From contig JAFQGF010000028.1 in assembly GCA_017415555.1 (NCBI GenBank), forward strand, positions 1-64,000: 64,000 nucleotides of DNA. Reading direction: 5' to 3'. The DNA is from Akkermansia sp. Its GTDB lineage: Bacteria; Verrucomicrobiota; Verrucomicrobiia; Verrucomicrobiales; Akkermansiaceae. Numbering within the stretch: the first letter of the stretch is position 1; each line of letters begins with the position of its first letter. Below, in pieces: positions 25,503-35,921 of the stretch. The translations under genes were made by a program, and so were the position numbers. The notes under the pieces are model-generated. The model searched no databases. It had not been told where the DNA came from and saw only the letters and a list, made by a program, of their open reading frames with translations.

Positions 25503-25534
25503 ATTGTAACAGGTGTTTGCAGGACAATACCTGT
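25503..25534 (-). promoter_or_regulatory. Promoter and possible operator of the FHA-ankyrin-vWA-FHA operon
   Basis: A -10 box TACAAT (25503-25508, minus strand) lies 17 nt upstream of the ATG at 25485, with an ill-defined -35. A perfect 6-bp inverted repeat ACAGGT-N14-ACCTGT (25509-25514 and 25529-25534) fills the spacer region and could be a repressor or activator site. Confidence 0.5.
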
Positions 25535-25670
25535 AGTACATACTGCAGGGTACCATACAAGCTCCCACTCTGCAAGCTCATTGTGTGCCAAGAACGGATT
25601 TTTCTTGTCCGAAAAGCATGGATTGTCGTCAGCATGTGAGTTGCATGCCTTTGCCGCTCTTTTTAGAAGC

Positions 25671-25699
25671 TTGACATCTCATGCTCGGAAGGATAGAAT
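25671..25699 (+). promoter_or_regulatory. Promoter of the HD-domain exonuclease gene
   Basis: TTGACA (25671-25676), 17-bp spacer, TAGAAT (25694-25699). The GTG start follows after 6 nt, so the mRNA should be leaderless with a GTG start. Confidence 0.8.
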
Positions 25700-25705
25700 C
25701 CTACC

Positions 25706-26746
25706 GTGCAATACGATTCAATTATTCAGCTGAAACAGGCTGCGTCTGTGGGAGAAACGCAGGGGAGCGTGTTCGTGCAGCTTACGCAGAAACTTTCTAA
25801 AATAACCAAGACCGGCAAACCCTACCTGGAGCTGGCATTTGCAGATGCAACAGATGCTATGAGCATAAAGGTGTGGGATAATGCCCCGTGGAATGCTGCA
25901 TGCCAGGCCATGCGTGAGGGGTGTTCCATGGCTCTGAGTGCTGTATGGAAGAGTACTCAATATGGAATAGATGCATCCGATATGGATTTCCGGCCTCTGA
26001 CGCCTGAGGAGGAAGGGGCTTTGCTGAGTGGTGGTGCGGAACTGGCAGCCCGCCATGTGGCGGATTGGCAATGTATATTGGATTTTGTGGAGAGTATGCA
26101 AGACCCGCGATTAATTGCACTGTGCCGGGCTCTTACAACGCAATACGAAGCGCGATTTCGCCGGGCGGCTGCAGCGCGTGGCATGCACCACGCACGCCGT
26201 GGCGGACTGGCGGAACATACTGCCGGGGTGATGCGTGCGGCTGATGCTATTTGCCGTGTGTATCCACAGGTGAACAGAGACCTTGTGCTTGCCGGGGCGC
26301 TTTTTCACGACTGTGGCAAGATGTGGGAGACCGGATGCCCTGAGCTTGGGTTCGGGGTTGAATATAATGAGATGGGGGAGCTGATGGGGCATATTTCCAT
26401 TGGTATTGAGATTGTCAATAGCCTCTGGAAGAATATCTGCACGCCGGAGCAAAAGGCGGAGTGGAAGGTGCTGAAGCCGGCAACAGAACAAGTACGATTG
26501 CATTTGCTGCATCTGATAGCCTCCCATCATGGTGTGCTGGAGTTTGGCTCTCCTGTGGTTCCGAAAACGCCCGAGGCATTGGTGCTGCACCACGCTGATA
26601 ATGTGGATGCCAAGATGGAGATGTTCCGCAGCGCCTATATGACGTCTGCTGAGTTGGCCCCCGGGATAAGAGAACGTAAGTTCGGCCTGGGCGGTAATGC
26701 TGTGCTGCCGCTGGCTCACTTCTGTCCGGAGGAGGGCGAGTTATGA
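25706..26746 (+). CDS. HD-domain 3'-5' exoribonuclease, YhaM-like
   Basis: A 346-residue protein with an N-terminal OB-fold-like part (about 15-95, VFVQLTQKLSKITKTGKPYLEL) and an HD phosphohydrolase domain (about 150-320) with EHTAGV, HDCGKMWE and ASHHGVLEFG metal-binding motifs. The architecture and length match YhaM/CBF1-type 3'-5' exonucleases acting on RNA or ssDNA. The start is GTG at 25706, supported by the promoter. The stop overlaps the start of the LysE-family gene (ATGA). Confidence 0.87.
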   Translation: MQYDSIIQLKQAASVGETQGSVFVQLTQKLSKITKTGKPYLELAFADATDAMSIKVWDNAPWNAACQAMREGCSMALSAVWKSTQYGIDASDMDFRPLTPEEEGALLSGGAELAARHVADWQCILDFVESMQDPRLIALCRALTTQYEARFRRAAAARGMHHARRGGLAEHTAGVMRAADAICRVYPQVNRDLVLAGALFHDCGKMWETGCPELGFGVEYNEMGELMGHISIGIEIVNSLWKNICTPEQKAEWKVLKPATEQVRLHLLHLIASHHGVLEFGSPVVPKTPEALVLHHADNVDAKMEMFRSAYMTSAELAPGIRERKFGLGGNAVLPLAHFCPEEGEL

Positions 26747-27378
26747 TGGAGGCAGTGTGGAGTATAGTGGTGGTGTGCGGGTTGCTCTTGGTCTCCCAGC
26801 TCAGCCCCGGGCCGGATGTGTTTTTTGTCTTTCGCACGGCGTTGGCACAGGGCGCCCGGCGAGGCTTTTCCGTGGGCGCGGGCATCAGTGTGGGATTTTT
26901 TATCCAGGCGGTCGTTGCATGCACTGCCGGAGCTTGGGTTATGCAGCAAAGCTGGAGTGGGTACATGCTCTGGGGGGCTGCGGCCTGGCTGCTGTACCTG
27001 GCATACAGGATTTTTCCGTTCTCCGGGAAGGGCGGGGCGGTGAGCCTGCGGCAGAATGTAACGGAGTTGCAGAGTTACAGGACTCTCCTGTGGCAGGGGT
27101 TCCTGTGTAATATCCTTAACCCCAAATGCATGCTCTTCATTCTCACGCTCAGTGCCGGGCCTCTGCATGCACATGCCGATATGGCGTGGTATGCTCCGGC
27201 GTTGGTTGTCGCGCTTACGCTGGCCGGATTGCTGGGGTGGGGGGTGTGGTCGTTATTGTTGCAGTGTCGGCTGTTGAGAGAGTGTTATGTGCGGTATACT
27301 AATGCCATAGATACAGTTTTTGCGGTGCTTCTTGCCGTGTTCGCGGTTTTGCTTTTGTTGCCTGAACGCATTTTTTAA
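26743..27378 (+). CDS. LysE/RhtB family amino-acid exporter
   Basis: A 211-residue inner-membrane transporter with about six membrane spans. The family signature occurs at the start: SQLSPGPDVFFVFRTALAQGARRGFSVGAGISVGF. LCNILNPKCMLFIL, the other conserved stretch, is in the middle. Members export lysine, threonine, homoserine or similar compounds; the substrate is unknown. The start overlaps the exonuclease stop by 4 bp, so the two are co-translated. Confidence 0.9.
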   Translation: MMEAVWSIVVVCGLLLVSQLSPGPDVFFVFRTALAQGARRGFSVGAGISVGFFIQAVVACTAGAWVMQQSWSGYMLWGAAAWLLYLAYRIFPFSGKGGAVSLRQNVTELQSYRTLLWQGFLCNILNPKCMLFILTLSAGPLHAHADMAWYAPALVVALTLAGLLGWGVWSLLLQCRLLRECYVRYTNAIDTVFAVLLAVFAVLLLLPERIF

Positions 27379-27399
27379 TGAGCAAAAGCGGATTGGTGC

Positions 27400-27428
27400 T
27401 TGCCTTTTTATGAGGTTTATAGTAGAGT
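27400..27428 (+). promoter_or_regulatory. Promoter of sdhCAB
   Basis: TTGCCT (27400-27405), 17-bp spacer, TAGAGT (27423-27428), 27 nt before the sdhC ATG. Confidence 0.6.
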
Positions 27429-27455
27429 AAGGGGCGCAAAGACGTTATTGCACTT

Positions 27456-28127
27456 ATGAACGATATTATCACGACAGCATGCAAATTCGTCACGTCCTCC
27501 ATTGGCCGCAAAATCCTTGTGGCGCTTTCGGGGGCGTGTCTCCTCCTCTTCCTGGTGGGGCACCTGGCCGGTAACATGACCATTTTTGGTGGTGATGTGG
27601 CAGCAGGCGACCGCTCCTGGATTGAATACTACGCAACGGGGCTGCACTCCATGCCCGCTTGGCTGCTCTGGTCCATTCGTCTGGGCTTGCTGGCCGTGGC
27701 TCTGGTGCATATTGTGCTGGCTATTGTGCTCAAGATTGAGAACAAGAATGCTCGTACCCCGTATCAGAAGGAAGGTACGCTTAAGGCTACCATCTCTTCC
27801 CGTTCGATGATCTACACCGGTATTCTGGTTTTGGCTTTCATCGTTATCCACCTGTGGCAGCTTACCATTAATGGGGATCCTGCAACCTGCTACTCACACG
27901 TGCTGCACCTCTTCCAGCAGCCGGCCTGGGCCATCTTCTACATTGTGGCTATCCTTGGCCTCATGATGCATGTGCGCCATGGCCTTCAGTCTGTGCTGCA
28001 GACGGTGGGTCTGGCAACCCGCAAGGTGCGTCCTCTCTACAATTTGGTGTCCTGGGCCTTTGCCATCGTGGTATGCGGTGCTTTCATCCTCATCCCCGTA
28101 TGTGTGATGCTCGGCATCCTTAAATAA
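27456..28127 (+). CDS. sdhC: Succinate dehydrogenase/fumarate reductase cytochrome b subunit
   Basis: Membrane anchor that binds heme b and quinone. The 223-residue protein has five hydrophobic segments, typical of the single-subunit cytochrome b558 anchor (B. subtilis/Bacteroidota type) that needs no separate SdhD. Histidines suited to heme ligation occur in LLFLVGHLAGN, LGLLAVALVHIVLAI, IVIHLWQL and MHVRHGLQS. It is the first gene of sdhCAB. Whether the complex works as succinate dehydrogenase or fumarate reductase in vivo cannot be told; in a gut fermenter fumarate reduction is likely. Confidence 0.93.
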   Translation: MNDIITTACKFVTSSIGRKILVALSGACLLLFLVGHLAGNMTIFGGDVAAGDRSWIEYYATGLHSMPAWLLWSIRLGLLAVALVHIVLAIVLKIENKNARTPYQKEGTLKATISSRSMIYTGILVLAFIVIHLWQLTINGDPATCYSHVLHLFQQPAWAIFYIVAILGLMMHVRHGLQSVLQTVGLATRKVRPLYNLVSWAFAIVVCGAFILIPVCVMLGILK

Positions 28128-28151
28128 CCTTTTCTACACTCCTCTTCAATT

Positions 28152-30116
<1,965 letters not shown>

Positions 30117-30155
30117 AGCATACTTAGTTCAACCTTTAGAATTTCATTTACTATT

Positions 30156-30923
30156 ATGGCTAATCTCAATCTTACGCTCAAAGTCTGGCGCCAAGAGAAT
30201 GCTCAGGCTCAGGGCCGTATCGAAACTTACAAGGCCAAGAACATCCCGGATGAGGCTTCCTTCCTCGAGATGCTCGATATCGTGAACGAGGAGCTCGTGC
30301 ACGAAGGCAAGGAGCCCATTCACTTCGACCACGATTGCCGCGAGGGTATTTGCGGTATGTGCTCGCTCACAATCAATGGTGTTCCTCATGGTGGCAAGAA
30401 GGTGACCACTTGCCAGCTGCATATGCGTCAGTTCAAGGATGGCGACACCATATGGATTGAGCCGTTCCGCGCGGCTGCATTCCCGCTGCTGCGTGACCTT
30501 GTGGTGGATCGTACCGCGCTGGACAAGATTATTGCTGCCGGTGGTTTTGTGGATGTGCGTACAGGTGCTGCTCCCAACGCCAACAATGTGCCCGTTCGCA
30601 AGAAGACGGCCGACGCCGCTTTCGATGCCGCTGCATGCATCGGCTGTGGTGCCTGCGTGGCCAGCTGCAAGAACAGCGCCGCCATGCTCTTCACCTCTGC
30701 TAAGGCTGCTCACCTTAATCTTCTGCCCCAGGGCCAGCCCGAGAAGAATAAGCGCGTGCTTGCCATGGTGCGCCAGATGGACGCTCTGGGCTTCGGCAAC
30801 TGCACCAACCTCTACGAGTGCGAAGCCGCATGCCCCAAGGGTATCAGCGTAGACAACATCGCCAAGCTGAACCGCGACTACATGATCGCCTGTGCAGCTG
30901 AGGCCGTGGGTGTGTTTGCCTGA
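30156..30923 (+). CDS. sdhB: Succinate dehydrogenase/fumarate reductase iron-sulfur subunit
   Basis: Electron-transfer subunit between flavoprotein and membrane anchor. The 255-residue protein has the [2Fe-2S] motif [11 protein letters not shown] with a later Cys in VTTCQL (near 65-90), the ferredoxin-like motif [11 protein letters not shown] (near 160-170) and the final [12 protein letters not shown], giving the usual three clusters. It ends the operon and is followed by a strong terminator. Confidence 0.96.
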   Translation: MANLNLTLKVWRQENAQAQGRIETYKAKNIPDEASFLEMLDIVNEELVHEGKEPIHFDHDCREGICGMCSLTINGVPHGGKKVTTCQLHMRQFKDGDTIWIEPFRAAAFPLLRDLVVDRTALDKIIAAGGFVDVRTGAAPNANNVPVRKKTADAAFDAAACIGCGACVASCKNSAAMLFTSAKAAHLNLLPQGQPEKNKRVLAMVRQMDALGFGNCTNLYECEAACPKGISVDNIAKLNRDYMIACAAEAVGVFA

Positions 30924-30944
30924 TAAGCTCAAATCATACCAAAC

Positions 30945-30986
30945 GTCATACCGCCGGAGCCGGGAACTTCCCCTCCGGCGGTTTTC
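30945..30986 (+). terminator. Terminator of sdhCAB
   Basis: ACCGCCGGAG and CTCCGGCGGT pair around a loop with internal symmetry, followed by a TTTT run. Confidence 0.85.
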
Positions 30987-30988
30987 GC

Positions 30989-31017
30989 TTGTCTTACCTC
31001 CTAGAAACTGCTACAAT
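30989..31017 (+). promoter_or_regulatory. Promoter of the first glycosyltransferase gene
   Basis: TTGTCT (30989-30994), 17-bp spacer, TACAAT (31012-31017), 12 nt before the ATG at 31030. It begins directly after the sdhB terminator. Confidence 0.75.
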
Positions 31018-31029
31018 CCTGTCCGAGAT

Positions 31030-31917
31030 ATGATGAAGTTCTATATTGTTACACCTGCTTACAACGCTTTGAAATGGTTGCCCGGATGCGTGCGTTCTGT
31101 TGCAGACCAAGTATGCGATGGGATAGAGGTGCATCATCATATCCAGGATGGCGGCTCTGAGGATGGTACGCAGGCGTGGCTTGCTAATTGGCAACAATCA
31201 CATGCTGATTCAAAGGGCTACACTTTCAGCTATGAAAGTGCCCCGGATAATGGTATGTACCAGGCGATTAACAAGGCGTGGGAGAGAATACCGGAAGATG
31301 CGGATATTACGGCGCATTTGAATAGTGATGAACAGTATTTACCTGAGGCGTTGGAAGGAATTGCAAAAGAGTTTAAGTTGCATCCCGAAGCTGAGGTGGC
31401 AATCAGTACATACGTTGTTGTTGATGTGGATGGTCGTTATATTTGTCACAGACGTCCAATTACCCCCCACAAATGGAGTAGTCGTACTGTGTGTGAAATA
31501 ATTACGTGCTCGTGTTTTCACCGAGTGAACTATTTTAGGAAACACAATGTGCGGTTTGATGCTCATTGGAAATCCATTGCTGATGTTGTTTTTTATAAGG
31601 ATTTAGTTAATAATAATCCCTGCTTTTTGGTTTTGCCTCAATTGATAACAAGCGTTTTTACTGTTACAGGGGGGAATTTGCAATGGGCTGACATCTCACA
31701 AAGAGAATGGAACGAATTAATGTCTGCTGAACCATGGTGGATTAATATGCGTCATGCGTTAGCGTATCGTTGGTGTAATATGAAGAGGATGGTGAGAAAT
31801 ATGTTTTGTCCTTCTCCTGAGTCGTATTCTATTTATATTAAAGGGGAAAAGGTGAGGCGGCTTGTTTCGGTGAAGCATCCAACTTGTCATTGGAGAAATC
31901 GTACGATGGGAAAATGA
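31030..31917 (+). CDS. Family 2 glycosyltransferase
   Basis: A GT-A fold glycosyltransferase of about 295 residues that should add a sugar to a surface polysaccharide or lipid-linked acceptor. Motifs include FYIVTPAYNALKWLPGCVRS, the nucleotide-binding IQDGGSEDGT, ESAPDNGMYQAINKAW and the metal-binding region HLNSDEQYLPEALE. ATG codons at 31030 and 31033 are both possible; the first fits the promoter. The second half is AT-rich, like the GT4 gene that follows convergently. Together they look like an acquired surface-glycan segment. Donor and acceptor are unknown. Confidence 0.88.
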   Translation: MMKFYIVTPAYNALKWLPGCVRSVADQVCDGIEVHHHIQDGGSEDGTQAWLANWQQSHADSKGYTFSYESAPDNGMYQAINKAWERIPEDADITAHLNSDEQYLPEALEGIAKEFKLHPEAEVAISTYVVVDVDGRYICHRRPITPHKWSSRTVCEIITCSCFHRVNYFRKHNVRFDAHWKSIADVVFYKDLVNNNPCFLVLPQLITSVFTVTGGNLQWADISQREWNELMSAEPWWINMRHALAYRWCNMKRMVRNMFCPSPESYSIYIKGEKVRRLVSVKHPTCHWRNRTMGK

Positions 31918-32050
31918 AGTAAAGCCAATTTACTCAAAAATGTGGATGATACAAGAGTTGCGTAGGCCTCCCAAAGTCCCATACTCATCCTGGCTTTTGA
32001 GCAAGCTTAGCAGAATTTTACTCTGTGTCCTAAATTTAGGCGGCAGCATA

Positions 32051-33298
32051 CTAAATGCTGATGTGTTTAGCGTATATATCATTAAGCTGTATGCTTTTTT
32101 TGCTCCATGAAAATTCTTGGCTTCTTTTGACAGCACCTACTGATAAACGTTGGCGCTCTTCTTCGTTATCATATAAAAAGTCGATGTGCTCTGCGTATGA
32201 TTTAACGACTTTTCTGAAAGTGGTAATATCTACCTTTAGTCCGCAGTCTTTTGTAATAATGGAAGAGTATGCACAGTGATTAAGGGCTATAACGGGTAAT
32301 CCAATTTGCAATGCTTCCAGAACTACAGTGGTAGTTCCACCTTCAGAAAGACTGGTAATGCAGAAAATATGGCTGTTTTCCATGATTTGAGATACATCTT
32401 TGTGCTGAACCCTACCGTGGAAAATAACGTCTTTTTCAATGCTCAATTTTTCAGCCTTTTTTTTCCATTTTTTTAAACATGGCCCATCGCCTAAAACGTG
32501 CAGAATGTAGGGGCGTTTGGATAAAGCAAGAGCCTCCAGTAGAATATGTAGCGCTTTGCCCGGATATAAAGCACCAGCCCAGCATAAGACGATAGGTGCA
32601 TCTTGTTGGCGATTGGTTGTCTTCCTGGCGGCTGTTTCCGCATCTACCCCCACCTCTCGCATAGTGATACATTTGGTGTGCCAATGCTGATGTATGAGGC
32701 GGTGAACAGCTGGATCGCATACAAGTATGTTGCTGGCTATAGGGGCTACCTTCTTTGCAGCATAACTCCTTCGTATCTGGTATGCATTGATGATGTTTCT
32801 GAACCCGAAATATAATGTTCCGTATAGCCCCATGGACAGCAATAAGCGCCATGGTGTAAAGTGCAGTCCACCTATGGGACCCCATATGAAGGGTTTGCCC
32901 AGTTTCCACAAGTAACCAGGCTCTCTGTATCCAGCTAAAGTAAGCTGATGTATAATGTCAAAATTTTCTTTTTTATCTAGTTTTAATGCGTATCTGTATG
33001 CCTCTTTTTGCCATTGACGATAAAACCAGTAATAGCTAGGAGGCCAAATTTTTCGTAATGTTTTATGGTGGACACGAGGAATGAAATGGAAGCTAATATT
33101 TTTAACCTCTTCTGGATGTTTTTGTGCGTATAGTTTTAGGTTTTCTTCGAATTCGTGCTTTTCTACGATAGCATGTACATTGTGATATTTTGCGATATTG
33201 ATAACAAAATGCCATCCCATTCCGGGCTCTGAACCATAATTGGGATCACACGCATAACACCCGACTAATATTTTGAGCCTTTTTTGATTTTTTATCAT
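32051..33298 (-). CDS. Family 4 (GT-B) glycosyltransferase
   Basis: A 415-residue retaining glycosyltransferase with two Rossmann-like halves. The N-terminal domain starts LKILVGCYACDPNYGSEPGMGW, and the C-terminal domain has IVLCWAGALYPGKALHILLEAL, ILHVLGDGPCLKKW and the GT4 signature SLSEGGTTTVVLEALQIGLPVIALN. It is probably involved in surface polysaccharide synthesis. The composition is clearly more AT-rich than core genes, with many AAA, TTT and ATA codons, so horizontal origin is likely. It has its own near-consensus promoter and is convergent with the GT2 gene. Confidence 0.92.
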   Translation of the reverse strand: MIKNQKRLKILVGCYACDPNYGSEPGMGWHFVINIAKYHNVHAIVEKHEFEENLKLYAQKHPEEVKNISFHFIPRVHHKTLRKIWPPSYYWFYRQWQKEAYRYALKLDKKENFDIIHQLTLAGYREPGYLWKLGKPFIWGPIGGLHFTPWRLLLSMGLYGTLYFGFRNIINAYQIRRSYAAKKVAPIASNILVCDPAVHRLIHQHWHTKCITMREVGVDAETAARKTTNRQQDAPIVLCWAGALYPGKALHILLEALALSKRPYILHVLGDGPCLKKWKKKAEKLSIEKDVIFHGRVQHKDVSQIMENSHIFCITSLSEGGTTTVVLEALQIGLPVIALNHCAYSSIITKDCGLKVDITTFRKVVKSYAEHIDFLYDNEEERQRLSVGAVKRSQEFSWSKKSIQLNDIYAKHISI

Positions 33299-33310
33299 TG
33301 TTCTGCTCGA

Positions 33311-33339
33311 ATTTTAGGGGGAATAAGAACCTTTGTCAA
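33311..33339 (-). promoter_or_regulatory. Promoter of the GT4 gene
   Basis: Minus-strand TTGACA (33334-33339), 17-bp spacer, TAAAAT (33311-33316), 12 nt before the ATG. Near-consensus. Confidence 0.8.
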
Positions 33340-33390
33340 GAATAGATTTGACTGCCTAGTTTGTGGAAAGTGAAAAAATGAAAAAAAATC

Positions 33391-33420
33391 TGTACAAAAT
33401 TGTCGGCGGCGGTGTATAAT
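33391..33420 (+). promoter_or_regulatory. Promoter of the LolA-like gene
   Basis: Perfect -10 TATAAT (33415-33420) with a weak -35 (TGTACA, 18-bp spacing). Only 6 nt lie between the -10 and the ATG at 33427. Confidence 0.65.
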
Positions 33421-33426
33421 ACGTAT

Positions 33427-34155
33427 ATGAACTCGTTATTCAGAAATATTTTTGTGGTCGGGACAGCATTGATGTGTGCGCTGCCGCTGGCAGGGCAGGA
33501 TGATATTGATGTGGATGCCTTGCTGCAGACCATGCGTGAGATGACGGTAAGCCAGGGTAACAAGGATGTGATGGGCACCATCCGCAAGGGGCGCAATAAA
33601 GTGCCTTTCAGCCTGAGTGCTCGTGGCGAGACGATAGTTTTCCAGTACAAGCACAAGGAGGCTTGGCAGCGCTTTGACGTGCGCATTAAGGAGAAGAACG
33701 CAGAGCTGGTGCTCGTGAATCAGGGAAAAGCCCAGGTGATGGCTCCCTCGAGCTATGGCAATAAGATTGCAGATACCGATGTGTGCTACGAGGATTTGTC
33801 CCTGCGCTTCCTGTACTGGAAAGGCGGAAAGCTGATAGATGACAGTGCCAATGCCCGCATCAAGGGGCGCGACTGCTATATTGTGGAGGTGAAGAATCCC
33901 ACCCCCGGGGTCGGCCAGTTTGCCTGGGTGCGCATGTGGGTGGACAAGGAAAACGGAACAACCTGGCAAATAGACGGCTATGGCGCGGATGGTAAGCTGA
34001 AGAAGCGCTTTTCCATCACGTCTGTTCAGCGCCTGTCGGATGGTTCCTGGTTCTTTAAACAGATGAAGCTGGAGGTACGTAATCCGCAGAATCCGAATCG
34101 CACTATTGCGCTGAATTATCTCGAAATGGATGATCTGCCGGATCGGACAAAATAA
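33427..34155 (+). CDS. Exported LolA-like outer-membrane lipoprotein-sorting protein
   Basis: A 242-residue exported protein with a signal peptide (NIFVVGTALMCALPLAGQ). The mature part is a beta-rich domain of the LolA/LppX-like superfamily: MGTIRKGRNKVPFSLSARGETIVFQY, LSLRFLYWKGG, DCYIVEVKNP, VRMWVDKENGTTWQIDGYGADG. It resembles the periplasmic 'outer membrane lipoprotein-sorting protein' group found widely in Verrucomicrobiota and Planctomycetota; the cargo is unknown. The start is set by the promoter. The next gene begins 21 nt after its stop. Confidence 0.8.
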   Translation: MNSLFRNIFVVGTALMCALPLAGQDDIDVDALLQTMREMTVSQGNKDVMGTIRKGRNKVPFSLSARGETIVFQYKHKEAWQRFDVRIKEKNAELVLVNQGKAQVMAPSSYGNKIADTDVCYEDLSLRFLYWKGGKLIDDSANARIKGRDCYIVEVKNPTPGVGQFAWVRMWVDKENGTTWQIDGYGADGKLKKRFSITSVQRLSDGSWFFKQMKLEVRNPQNPNRTIALNYLEMDDLPDRTK

Positions 34156-34176
34156 ACCGCTGGCAATTTCGGGGCT

Positions 34177-34776
34177 ATGCTGCGCTTGTTTCGTGTGCTG
34201 AACTTCCTGCTTCCGGTAGTATTGTTTGTTGCAGTGCTACTGAAGGTACGCGATTTTTTCGATGCCGGCGATGTTCGGACTGGGCTACTGGTGGCACTGG
34301 GGGCGGTTGTTGTTCTGACTATATGGATGACTGGGCTTATCCGCTGCAGTGTGTTGCCGGCTGTGGGGCAGGCTATAGGAGAACGTGTGTATGGTGGTTC
34401 TTATCTGCCGGAGGACGACCCATTAGTTGTGCTGGCAACCCGTATTCGGCGGGAGCATGAGAGCAGCCTGCTGCCGGAGTTTGAGGCTCTCGTGCGCCGG
34501 GAGCCGTTTCGTGCCCGAGCGTGGACGGAGCTGGCGTCTCTGCGTGGGGATGAGTTCGGGGATTTTCGGGGGGCTCGGGAGGCATTGATGAGAGGTGCTG
34601 AGATGGTGGAGGAGGCGGAGGACCGGGCTTTTCTGTTATACAGAGCTGCTGGCGTGTGCGAGCGTCGGCTGGGGGACGCCGCCGGTGCCCGCGAGCTGTA
34701 TAATCGGGCCGCAGAGTGTTTCCCCGCAACGGCATATGGCAGAAAAGCTGCCCAGAAAGCCGCTTCGAGGGGGTAG
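34177..34776 (+). CDS. Membrane protein with TPR-like tail
   Basis: A 199-residue protein with two N-terminal membrane spans (FLLPVVLFVAVLLKV and LLVALGAVVVLTIWMTGLI), followed by a helical region with TPR-like spacing (about 95-195: FEALVRREPFRARAWTELASL, AREALMRGAEMVEEAEDRAFL, GDAAGARELYNRAAECFP). It may serve as a scaffold. It is probably co-transcribed with the LolA-like gene. No specific function can be assigned. Confidence 0.72.
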   Translation: MLRLFRVLNFLLPVVLFVAVLLKVRDFFDAGDVRTGLLVALGAVVVLTIWMTGLIRCSVLPAVGQAIGERVYGGSYLPEDDPLVVLATRIRREHESSLLPEFEALVRREPFRARAWTELASLRGDEFGDFRGAREALMRGAEMVEEAEDRAFLLYRAAGVCERRLGDAAGARELYNRAAECFPATAYGRKAAQKAASRG

Positions 34777-34832
34777 AACAGAGGATGAAGTGTTTTTCTG
34801 GGGATAGTTTCCGGGTGGGGCATGATTTATCC

Positions 34833-34861
34833 TTGCAATGAGCAGTGGTTTTCGGCATAAT
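34833..34861 (+). promoter_or_regulatory. Promoter of the second GT2 gene
   Basis: TTGCAA (34833-34838), 17-bp spacer, CATAAT (34856-34861), then 7 nt to the ATG at 34869. The position decides between possible starts at 34845, 34860 and 34869. Confidence 0.75.
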
Positions 34862-34868
34862 GGGAGCC

Positions 34869-35816
34869 ATGCAGCGTATCTGTGCTATTTTCACCCACTA
34901 CGGCAGCCGAGAGCGTACTCTCACCGGGCTGCGGCGGTTGGCTGCACAGACCCGGAAACCGGATTTTATTCTGGTGGTTAATAATAATAGCGAGGATGAT
35001 CCCACACTTCCGGCTGCTCGTCAATTTGCGGAAACAGCACTGCCGCCGGGCACTCTGCATATTCTGCAGATGCCGGCGAATCTGGGCAATGCCGGAGGGT
35101 GCGCCTATGGTATGGACTTCGCTTTTAAAGAGCTGGGAGCCGATGCGGTCTGGATGCTGGATGATGATTCCTGGCCTCGCCCCCGTACTCTGGAAAAGCT
35201 GTTAGCACCGGATGTGGAAGACGACGTTGTGAGAGCCAGTCTTGTCGTCGACCCGTCCAAAGGTGATGAGTTGAGCTGGCCTCTTACTATTGAAACCGGG
35301 AGCACGGAGCGGCCATGGAAAAATATCGTCGCCTCTGTTGACTTGCCTGCAGGCAATGAAATTCCCTGCAGGGGGTGTTGGTTGGGGGCGCTTTATCCCC
35401 GAGCTGCCTGGATGTGTGTGGGGGTACCAACCCCGGAACTTTTTATCCGAGGGGAAGATGAAGAATATCCGTGGAAAGTGCGTCACGCTGGGTTCCGCTT
35501 TGTCACTATCCGAAATTCGGAACTGGAGCACCCATCCTCTCGAATACCTCTTATTCACTATACGCATGGTCAATACTCCTTTTTTTATGAGCCGGCCATG
35601 CACGAAAGTCGACAATACTACAAAATTCGCAACTGGGCATGGTTGCAACGCCTTAAGGCTCCCCGTCGATATGTGCATCGCTTTGTATCATGTATGTTTT
35701 ACGCCCTGCTGAGTGTGCAGGCCATGCTGCAGACCCGCGAGCTGAGTTGCCGGCGGCTCTACACGCTTTTTCGCGCGCTGCACAATGGTTTTTATGGCAA
35801 ACTTGCGCCGTACTGA
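34869..35816 (+). CDS. Family 2 glycosyltransferase (rhamnosyl/galactofuranosyl type)
   Basis: A 315-residue GT-A enzyme. ICAIFTHYGSRERTLTGLRRL opens the nucleotide-binding fold, followed by VVNNNSEDD, MPANLGNAGGCAYGMDFAF and the metal motif DAVWMLDDDSWPRP. A later RGEDEEYPWKVRHAGF segment, where an acidic pair supplies the catalytic base, places it near WbbL/GlfT2-like transferases that build O-antigen or arabinogalactan-like chains. The start at 34869 is chosen by the promoter; at 34845 and 34860 the start would overlap the -10 box. The C-terminal 80 residues include a hydrophobic, basic helix that may contact the membrane. Confidence 0.85.
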   Translation: MQRICAIFTHYGSRERTLTGLRRLAAQTRKPDFILVVNNNSEDDPTLPAARQFAETALPPGTLHILQMPANLGNAGGCAYGMDFAFKELGADAVWMLDDDSWPRPRTLEKLLAPDVEDDVVRASLVVDPSKGDELSWPLTIETGSTERPWKNIVASVDLPAGNEIPCRGCWLGALYPRAAWMCVGVPTPELFIRGEDEEYPWKVRHAGFRFVTIRNSELEHPSSRIPLIHYTHGQYSFFYEPAMHESRQYYKIRNWAWLQRLKAPRRYVHRFVSCMFYALLSVQAMLQTRELSCRRLYTLFRALHNGFYGKLAPY

Positions 35817-35855
35817 GCGTTTCGTAACGAATACTGCCTGTAAGCTATTTTGGGC

Positions 35856-35884
35856 TTGCACCAATGGAGGCGTGGCGTTATTAT
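35856..35884 (+). promoter_or_regulatory. Promoter of hslO
   Basis: TTGCAC (35856-35861), 17-bp spacer, TATTAT (35879-35884), 37 nt before the ATG at 35922. Confidence 0.65.
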
Positions 35885-35921
35885 ATTCCGCAGGACGAGA
35901 ACAACATCTCACCACTCCATC

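Noticed and set aside
31930..32136. 68-residue minus-strand frame overlapping the 3' end of the GT4 gene
   Set aside because: It overlaps the GT4 coding region in another frame, has no known domain and no start context.
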